From a bacterium UBP1_UBA4783 (GTDB lineage: Bacteria > Krumholzibacteriota > Krumholzibacteriia > Krumholzibacteriales > Krumholzibacteriaceae): 5,388 bases of DNA. The translations under genes were made by a program, and so were the position numbers. Of this stretch, positions 1-5,388 are shown one piece after another. The stretch lies in NCBI GenBank assembly GCA_002403075.1, contig DHHB01000063.1:1-5388 (forward strand), written 5' to 3'. Each line of letters starts with the position of its first letter. The first letter of the stretch is position 1. The notes beneath the pieces were generated by a model. The model made no database searches and was not told where the DNA came from. It saw only the letters and a program-made list of their open reading frames with translations.

Positions 1-2355
1 CGCCTGCGCGAGCGTCTCGAGAGGGACGGATACGAGGTTCGGGACGCGGGCGGCGGCGGGGACGCGGGCGCGCCGGCGCCCGTTTGTCTCGATCTCCCCG
101 GAGAGGAGGAAGAGGTCCGCGAGATCGCGCGGCGGATCCTCACGCTCGCGCGCGACGGGGACGTTCCTTTCGACGACGTCGCCGTCGTTCTTCCCTCCCC
201 CGAGAACTACGCGGATCTCGTCTCCGAGGCGTTCGACGAGGCGGGGATACCGTATGCGCTCGGCTCCCGGCCGCTCGCGTCCGCGAACCCGGCCGCGAGG
301 GGCGTCCGCGACCTGATACGGCTCCTCGATCGCGGCCTCGATCGGCGCGAGCTCGTCGAATTCCTCGTCTCGGCGCCGCTTCGGACGGTCGACGCCGAGG
401 ACGATGCGGCGGATCACCTCGCCCTATGGGTGCGCCGGAGCGCCGAGGCCGGACTCGCGGGCGAGCGAGGATGGATCGACGAGAACGACGCCCTCGCTTC
501 CCGCGTCGCGACCGCCGTCGAGAGGGAGGGGATGCATCCACGCTCGCTGGCCGCCGTTCGGCACGCGGGCGCGCTGCTCTCCGCGATCGACGGGGCGCGG
601 GGTTCGATGCGGACGGCATCCTCCTGGACCGGTTTCTCGAGCCGTCTCGTCTCGCTCGCCCGCGCGCTCTTCGTCCCGTCGGACGACGTCGAGAACGTCT
701 GCGGGCTCGTCGAATCGCTCGGGCGGCTCGACGATCTCGGAGCCGCCGCGGCGCCGAAGCGGTTTTTCCGGGTCGCCGCCGCCGCTCTCGACGAGGCGGG
801 CGCCGCGCACGGCCGCTTCGGCGGCGGCGCCGTCAGCGTGCTCTCGCTCCGCGAGGCGCGCGGGCTCTCGTTCGGGACGGTCTTCATGCCCGGCCTCGCC
901 GAGCGTCTCTTCCCCGGCCCGGCGAGGCAGGATCCGTTTCTCGACGACGCCGACCGCGCGGCGATCGGACGTTCGTCCGGCGGTGCGGTCGCGCTCTCCC
1001 GGAAGGGGGAGCGCCTCGCGGAGGACGCGCTCCTCTTCGCCATGGCGGTCGAGTCGGCCCGGGACGAATGCGCGCTGACCGTTCCCCGCTTCGAGCAGGG
1101 CACGGGAAAGGAACGGACGCCGTCGTTCGTCCTCCGGTACGCCGGATTCGGCGCGGGGAACGGCCCGGCGCGGCGGCGGGGGATGATACGCCTCGGACGG
1201 GGGGGCGCCGCGCGGCGCGGTCTCGAGCTTCTCAGTCTCGACGAGTTCGATTTCGAATCGGCGCTCGCCTCGCGCGACGGGGCCGGCGCGCTCCCGTCGA
1301 ATCGATTCTTTCTGCGCGGATCGCGCCTCGTGCGCGCCCGGTGGGGCTCGCGCGAGTTCACCGCCTACGACGGCGTCCTCTCTTCGCGGCGCGCGCGCGC
1401 CGGGCTCCGCCGCGCGATGGAGGAGAAGGGCCACGTCTTTTCCCCGACGGCGCTCGAGCGGTGGGCCGGCTGCCCCTTCGCGTATTTCGTCGCGGACATC
1501 CTCGGCGTCGAGGCGCTCGAGGAGCCCGAGAGGATCGTCTCCGCGACTCCCGCTCAGCGGGGGACGCTCGTTCACCGCATCCTCGCCGGCCTCTTCGGCG
1601 AGCTCGCCGCGGCCGGCCTCCTTCCGATGAAAAACGCGCCGGCGGAGCGGATCTTCGCCGCGGCCGACGAGGTCGCGGGCAGGATGCTCGAGGAGTTCCC
1701 CAAAACGGAGCCGGTCGGGCTTCCCGTCTTCTGGGAGATGGAGAAGCGCGTCGTGGCGGAGTCGATACGTTTCTTCCTCGAAGAGGAGCGCCTCGAACCC
1801 GGCGATTACGTGCCCGCTCATTTCGAGCGTTCGTTCGGACGGGGGCGCGACCGCGCCGCCGTCGGGCACGACCGGGGCGACCGGGTCGTCTACTTCCGCG
1901 GCCGGATCGACCGGATCGACGTCGCGCCGGACGGTCGCTTCCGCGTCGTCGATTACAAAACGGGGCGTCTCGCGGGGCGGGATCAGGACCTCGGCGGCGG
2001 AACGGCCCTTCAGCTTCCCGTGTATCTCCTCGCCGCGTCGCAACTCCTCGGCGCGCCGGTCGATGCGGGGGAAGCGCTCTACCGGCGCGTCGGCGCGGGA
2101 GGCAAGCGCTCGGTGCGCTTCGCCGGGGATCGCTGGAGAGAGAGCGGCGACGAGTTCGCGCGCGTCGTCGAGACGACGACGCGCGGCATCGAGGAGGGGC
2201 TCTTCTTCGCGCCCGCCGGAGACGATACCTGCCGGTACTGCGACTTCAAGATCGCCTGTACCGCCGGTTCGGCGCGCCTCTTCGAGAGAAAGGCTCCGCA
2301 CGACGACCGGGCTCGCGCCTACCTCGAGATGCGGGGCGCCGGGGAGGAGTCATGA
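1..2355 (+). CDS. addB: AddB-like helicase-nuclease subunit, C-terminal 784 residues (5' end outside window)
   Basis: Partner subunit of an AddAB-type double-strand-break processing complex; its nuclease domain is expected to cut one of the two unwound strands. The frame is open from base 1 with family-like sequence, so the gene starts upstream and the internal GTG at 430 is not the start. Residues below count from base 1. Residues 30-85 and 278-305 (EARGLSF, then MPGLAERLFP) and 344-363 look like the degenerate helicase part of AddB-type proteins. The nuclease domain follows: SPTALERWAGCPFAYF from 481, GTLVHRIL (His525), GRIDRID (Asp637), VVDYKTG (Asp651, Lys653) and QLPVY (Gln671, Tyr675). 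Cys491 plus Cys744, Cys747 and Cys753 (C-x2-C-x5-C) match the 4Fe-4S staple known from AddB, so the nuclease looks intact. AddB proteins are usually about 1000-1160 residues, so some 250-380 N-terminal residues are probably missing, including any Walker A site. The gene overlaps the helicase gene downstream. An AdnA-like or other AddB-related subfamily is the main alternative. Confidence 0.9.
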   Translation, partial: RLRERLERDGYEVRDAGGGGDAGAPAPVCLDLPGEEEEVREIARRILTLARDGDVPFDDVAVVLPSPENYADLVSEAFDEAGIPYALGSRPLASANPAARGVRDLIRLLDRGLDRRELVEFLVSAPLRTVDAEDDAADHLALWVRRSAEAGLAGERGWIDENDALASRVATAVEREGMHPRSLAAVRHAGALLSAIDGARGSMRTASSWTGFSSRLVSLARALFVPSDDVENVCGLVESLGRLDDLGAAAAPKRFFRVAAAALDEAGAAHGRFGGGAVSVLSLREARGLSFGTVFMPGLAERLFPGPARQDPFLDDADRAAIGRSSGGAVALSRKGERLAEDALLFAMAVESARDECALTVPRFEQGTGKERTPSFVLRYAGFGAGNGPARRRGMIRLGRGGAARRGLELLSLDEFDFESALASRDGAGALPSNRFFLRGSRLVRARWGSREFTAYDGVLSSRRARAGLRRAMEEKGHVFSPTALERWAGCPFAYFVADILGVEALEEPERIVSATPAQRGTLVHRILAGLFGELAAAGLLPMKNAPAERIFAAADEVAGRMLEEFPKTEPVGLPVFWEMEKRVVAESIRFFLEEERLEPGDYVPAHFERSFGRGRDRAAVGHDRGDRVVYFRGRIDRIDVAPDGRFRVVDYKTGRLAGRDQDLGGGTALQLPVYLLAASQLLGAPVDAGEALYRRVGAGGKRSVRFAGDRWRESGDEFARVVETTTRGIEEGLFFAPAGDDTCRYCDFKIACTAGSARLFERKAPHDDRARAYLEMRGAGEES
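2341..2355 (+). promoter_or_regulatory. Ribosome binding site and ATGA stop-start overlap between the two genes
   Basis: The addB-like stop TGA (2353-2355) overlaps the addA-like start ATG (2352-2354) in the string ATGA. A purine-rich GGGGAGGAG (2341-2349) lies inside the end of the upstream gene; its GGAGG core ends 4 bases before the ATG, a rather short spacing. The arrangement implies one mRNA and translational coupling, which would help produce the two subunits in matched amounts. There is no room for a separate promoter here. Confidence 0.8.
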
Positions 2356-5300
2356 ACGTCCGCGCCGGAGAGCCCGTCGACAGCGTCTCGCGCGAGCGCG
2401 CCGCGAGGGATCTCGACCGCTCGTTCTGCGTCGAGGCCGGAGCCGGCACGGGGAAAACGAGCCTCCTCGTCGAGCGCTTCCTCGCGATCGTCGAGAGCGG
2501 ACGCGCTCCGGCGGAGGCGATCGTCGCCATCACGTTCACCGAGAAGGCGGCGGGGGAGATGAAGGTCCGCATCCGCCGGGAGATCGAGCGCCGTCTCGCC
2601 TCGGGCGACGCGGCCTCTCCCGCGCGAGCCCCCCTCGAAGCGGCTCTCGACGGCATCGAACGCTCAGCCGTTTCGACGATCCATTCCTTCGCGGCCTCCG
2701 TCCTTCGAGAGCACCCCGTCGAGGCGGGGATCGATCCCATGTTCACCCAGCTCGACGCGCTCGAAGGATCGCTCTTCTTCGACGAATGCTGGAGCGATTT
2801 TCTCGTCGAGCGGGCCGAGGTTCACGGCGAGGCGATCCGCCGCTTCGTCTCCTTCGGCGGATCCGTCGCGCAGCTCCCCGAAATGGCGCGAGCGCTGTAC
2901 GACCGGCGCGGAGAGCGCTCCTGCGAGGGCATATTCGCGGAGACGTCCGCCGCCGGCTGCTCGGATCGCCCGGGCGGCCGGGAGTCGTTGCGGGAGATAC
3001 ATCCGCTCGACGTTGAAGAGCTCAAAGGCGCCTTCATGAGCCGGATCGATCGGCTCCGCGCTCTCGCCCGGGACAATTGCGCGGACGCGGGCGATCGCGG
3101 ATTCGCCGCCATCGGGGATCTCGCGCGCGAAGCCGAACGGCTCTCGACGCTTCGCGGGGAGGATCTCGAACGCGCTCTCCAGGCGTTGGAAATTCCCAAG
3201 CCGAAGGGGAACAAAGCGAACTGGCGCCCGCCCGATTCCTGCGCCGAACAGAAAGGGATCTTCGAGGAGCTCGCCCAGCTGCAGGCCGGGGCGCGCGCGC
3301 GCGGCTCCGACGCCGTCGCGGCCGCGCTCGACGGCCTCTTCGACGATTTCCTCCTCTTCGCGGACGAGCGCAAGGCGCAGGCGGGCTTCCTCGATTTCGA
3401 CGACCTTCTCATCCGGATGCGCGAGCTCTGCAAGCGTCCGGCCGCGCTCGAGGCGCTGCGCAGGCGGTATCGCTTCATACTCGTCGACGAGTTTCAGGAT
3501 ACCGATCCGCTGCAGGCCGAGATCGTCTGGCTCCTCGCGTGCGGACGGGACGGAAGCCGCGGCGTCCCCGAGGGGGGAAGGCTCTTCATCGTTGGGGATC
3601 CGAAGCAGAGCATCTACCGCTTCCGCAGGGCGGACGTCGAGACGTACGAGCTCGTCAAGGAGCGGCTCGCGGCGGGAGGAGGGGAGCGGATCTCCATCGT
3701 TCAGAACTTCCGCTCCGTCCCCGGCATCGTCGATTGGGTGAACGGAACGTTCTCCGAGGCCATGCAGCCGCCGGCGGAGGGGCGCTACCAGCCCCGCTAC
3801 GAGGAGATTCGAGCGTGGCGCACGGGGAGCGGCGCCCCCGTGATCGTCTTCGATCTCGAGATGGAGGAGGAGAAACCCTCCTCGGGCGACGTCAGGCGTC
3901 GCGAGGGGGAAGCCGTCGCCCGGATCGTCGGCGATCTCGTCTCGTCGGGCCGCGAGGTGATGGACCCCGTGACGCGGCGCATGGAGCCGCTCTCGTACCG
4001 CCACGTCGCGATCGTCTATCCGGGAACGACCGGCATCGACAACTACGAGGATCCCCTTCGGGCCGAGGGGATCCCCTACATCGTCGAGGGCGGCAAGCTC
4101 TACTACACGCGCGAGGAGATCCGCGCGCTCGCCGCGGCCGTATGGGCGATCGAGGATCCCTACGACCCGCTCGCCCTCTTCGGCGCGCTCCGGTCGCCGC
4201 TCTTCGGCGCGAGCGACGAGGAGATATTCCTCTTCAAGCGCGCGGGCGGGAGGCTCGAGTACCTCGATCCCGGGGCGGCCGCGCACGAGGAGTTTCCCGA
4301 TCTGGCGGCGTCATTCGATCTGCTGCGGGAGCTCCATCTCTCGCGGAACGAGAAAGGGCCCTCGCGCACGCTGCTCGCCCTCGTCAACCGGACGAAGTTT
4401 CTCGAGCTCTCGCTGCTGCGTCCGCACGGCGACCAGCGCGTCGCCAACATCAGGAAGGCCGTCGCGGGCGCGCGCGCCTTCGACGCGGCGGCGGGCGGGT
4501 TCCGGCGTTTCGCCCGGTGGTTCCGCGATCAGGAGACGCTCGCCGCGGAGGAGAGCGAGTCCCCGATGGTCGAAGGGGACGAGGACGCCGTGCGGCTGCT
4601 CACCGTGCACAAGGCGAAGGGCCTCCAGTTTCCGGTCGTCATACTCGCGAACCTCGTGCAGGCGCGCCGCGCAGGTCCGCGGATCGTCGTCGGGCCGGGC
4701 GGACGGCTCGCGTTCAGGATAGGCGACGCCCTCGAGACGGGAGACTTCGAAGCGCTCGCCGAGAAAGAGAGCCTCCGCGGGAAGGCGGAGACGGTTCGCC
4801 TCCTCTACGTCGCGGCGACCCGCGCTGGCGACCTCCTCGTCATTCCCCGCGTTCCGAAGGGGAGCGGATATTTCGACATCATCGGCGGGAATCTCGAGCC
4901 CGGCCGGGGCGCCGTCGCCGGGAGGCGTCTCTCCGAGACGCCTCCCCTTCGCGGCGTCGAGCGGCCGTTCGTCCGGCTCGAAGAGCCGCGCGAGGCGGAT
5001 CGGAAGCGCCACGATGCTCTCCGGGAAGAGTGGCGGGAGCGGCGGCTGGCCCTGATCGAGCGCGCCTCCCGCGCGAGCGCCTTCATCGCGCCCTCGCGGC
5101 TCGCTCACGAACGAGCGGCGGAGGCGGAGGGCCCCGCCGCCGGCGCGGCGCCCGCTCCCGCGATTCAGCCGTCTCGCCGGGCCGCTCTCTTCGGCGAGGC
5201 GTTCCACCGGGTCATGGAGCGAGTGGAGGAGCTCGGCGCCCCGGCCCTCCCGCGGCTCTGCGCCGCCGTCGCCTCCGAGCTCGGCGTTGACGCCGATGCC

Positions 5301-5388
5301 GCCGCCCTCGAGCGGCTCGTCTCGACCGTGCTCGACTCGGATCTCATGAAACGCGCCGCCCTAGCGGCGCGAAGCTTCCGCGAGGCGC
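2352..5388 (+). CDS. addA: AddA-like UvrD/RecB-family helicase-nuclease, N-terminal 1012 residues (3' end outside window)
   Basis: ATP-driven 3'-5' DNA translocase and probable second nuclease of an AddAB-type complex. All superfamily I signatures are present in order: motif I EAGAGTGKT (28-36; Lys35, Thr36); Ia AITFTEKAAGEMKVRIR (59-75); Ic STIHSFAASVLREHP (108-122); GFLDFDDLL (345-353); II ILVDEFQDTD (376-385; Asp379, Glu380); III VGDPKQSIYRFRRAD (414-428); IV QNFRS (451-455); V TVHKAKGLQFP (751-761); VI RLLYVAATRAGD (816-827; Arg824). The motor should therefore be active. A charged and Ala/Pro-rich linker (about 843-940) leads to LFGEAFHRVME (His952), the first helix of a RecB-type nuclease domain. 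The last residues, SFREA, probably lie just before its core, so catalytic residues are not in view. AddA is usually about 1100-1240 residues, leaving perhaps 100-200 missing. The ATG at 2352 is chosen because it overlaps the upstream stop, has a purine-rich site before it and leaves a normal short N-terminus before motif I. The frame has no stop to the window end. RecB or an AdnB-like protein is possible but the AddB-like neighbour favours AddA. Confidence 0.92.
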   Translation, partial: MNVRAGEPVDSVSRERAARDLDRSFCVEAGAGTGKTSLLVERFLAIVESGRAPAEAIVAITFTEKAAGEMKVRIRREIERRLASGDAASPARAPLEAALDGIERSAVSTIHSFAASVLREHPVEAGIDPMFTQLDALEGSLFFDECWSDFLVERAEVHGEAIRRFVSFGGSVAQLPEMARALYDRRGERSCEGIFAETSAAGCSDRPGGRESLREIHPLDVEELKGAFMSRIDRLRALARDNCADAGDRGFAAIGDLAREAERLSTLRGEDLERALQALEIPKPKGNKANWRPPDSCAEQKGIFEELAQLQAGARARGSDAVAAALDGLFDDFLLFADERKAQAGFLDFDDLLIRMRELCKRPAALEALRRRYRFILVDEFQDTDPLQAEIVWLLACGRDGSRGVPEGGRLFIVGDPKQSIYRFRRADVETYELVKERLAAGGGERISIVQNFRSVPGIVDWVNGTFSEAMQPPAEGRYQPRYEEIRAWRTGSGAPVIVFDLEMEEEKPSSGDVRRREGEAVARIVGDLVSSGREVMDPVTRRMEPLSYRHVAIVYPGTTGIDNYEDPLRAEGIPYIVEGGKLYYTREEIRALAAAVWAIEDPYDPLALFGALRSPLFGASDEEIFLFKRAGGRLEYLDPGAAAHEEFPDLAASFDLLRELHLSRNEKGPSRTLLALVNRTKFLELSLLRPHGDQRVANIRKAVAGARAFDAAAGGFRRFARWFRDQETLAAEESESPMVEGDEDAVRLLTVHKAKGLQFPVVILANLVQARRAGPRIVVGPGGRLAFRIGDALETGDFEALAEKESLRGKAETVRLLYVAATRAGDLLVIPRVPKGSGYFDIIGGNLEPGRGAVAGRRLSETPPLRGVERPFVRLEEPREADRKRHDALREEWRERRLALIERASRASAFIAPSRLAHERAAEAEGPAAGAAPAPAIQPSRRAALFGEAFHRVMERVEELGAPALPRLCAAVASELGVDADAAALERLVSTVLDSDLMKRAALAARSFREA
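4049..4074. repeat. Inverted repeat GGATCCCC/GGGGATCC inside the addA-like gene
   Basis: GGATCCCC (4049-4056) pairs perfectly with GGGGATCC (4067-4074). The ten bases between can add about three more pairs after a one-base bulge (TCG 4058-4060 with CGA 4064-4066). It is translated as part of the DPLRAEGIPYIVEGG stretch, which looks conserved in AddA-type proteins, so protein constraint may explain part of it. No T-run follows. Confidence 0.5.
4920..4946. repeat. Perfect 12-bp inverted repeat with 3-base loop inside the addA-like gene
   Basis: GGGAGGCGTCTC (4920-4931) is the exact reverse complement of GAGACGCCTCCC (4935-4946), with loop TCC. An outer CGCCG/CGGCG pair (4910-4914 with 4952-4956) can extend it across a small internal loop. 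It lies in the variable linker after helicase motif VI and is translated in frame. No T-run follows, so it does not look like an intrinsic terminator. Function is unknown; chance in GC-rich DNA is possible, although 12 perfect pairs around a 3-base loop is unusually strong. Confidence 0.7.
5352..5371. repeat. Perfect 8-bp inverted repeat with 4-base loop near the window end
   Basis: CGCGCCGC (5352-5359) and GCGGCGCG (5364-5371) are exact reverse complements around loop CCTA. The loop contributes to the uncommon Leu codon CTA (5361-5363). The repeat lies inside the addA-like reading frame, just before the expected nuclease core, and has no T-run. It may be a chance product of Ala/Arg codons in GC-rich DNA. 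Confidence 0.45.

Noticed and set aside
65..82. 7-bp inverted repeat CGGGCGC/GCGCCCG
   Set aside because: Short, all G and C, and inside coding sequence; likely by chance.
430..432. GTG as a possible start of the addB-like gene
   Set aside because: The frame is open back to base 1 and the upstream 143 codons read as AddB-family sequence, for example DDVAVVLPSPENYADLV at residues 58-74.
1904..1920. Tandem repeat of GGATCGAC
   Set aside because: Encodes the conserved RIDRID of the nuclease domain, so the repeat follows from the protein motif.
424..2301. 625-codon open frame on the minus strand opposite the addB-like gene
   Set aside because: Its translation is rich in Arg, Glu, Gly and Pro with no family motif. 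Long antisense frames are expected opposite GC-rich genes with few A/T codons. The + strand frame has clear nuclease motifs.
3291..3303. Alternating GC tract (and a similar one at 1389-1400), possible Z-DNA or slippage site
   Set aside because: Only 12-13 bases, encoding ordinary Ala/Arg codons. Such runs are expected in DNA this GC-rich, and there is no sign of a frameshift at either.
2664..4286. 540-codon open frame on the minus strand opposite the addA-like gene
   Set aside because: Low-complexity shadow of the helicase gene; the opposite strand has helicase motifs I to IV in the correct order.
3077..5290. 737-codon open frame on the + strand, offset by one base within the addA-like gene
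   Set aside because: Extremely Arg/Gly/Ala-rich translation with no recognisable domain. The helicase frame stays open through the whole stretch and carries motifs II to VI, so this is a shadow frame.

Overview
The window is a GC-rich (roughly 70% by eye), almost fully coding bacterial segment. It holds two tandem + strand genes, both cut by the window edges. I see no RNA gene, mobile element, CRISPR array or intergenic gap. Codon use (strong GTC/CTC/CGC/GAG bias, some AGG, and ATA outnumbering ATT for Ile) does not look typical of Actinobacteria. It would fit a high-GC lineage from another phylum, perhaps one known mostly from metagenomes, but the sequence does not settle taxonomy.

Region 1 (1-2355) is the C-terminal 784 residues of an AddB-like protein. 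It has a degenerate superfamily I helicase-like part followed by a complete PD-(D/E)XK (RecB-type) nuclease domain. The four cysteines of an AddB-type iron-sulfur cluster bracket that domain (one before it, three after it, spaced C-x2-C-x5-C).

Region 2 (2352-5388) is the first 1012 residues of an AddA-like protein, a UvrD/RecB-family helicase. Motifs I, Ia, Ic, II, III, IV, V and VI are all visible, followed by the opening helix of a C-terminal RecB-type nuclease domain. The window ends just as the nuclease core begins.

The genes overlap by four bases (ATGA) and so are probably translationally coupled. Together they should form an AddAB-type helicase-nuclease that loads on double-strand DNA ends, unwinds and degrades them, and makes 3' tails for RecA. 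The same activity degrades linear foreign DNA such as phage DNA. This is most likely a core recombination-repair locus, not an undescribed system. The secondary points of interest are strong perfect inverted repeats inside the addA-like gene, a Gln for Glu substitution in helicase motif V, and the ATA/ATT codon preference.
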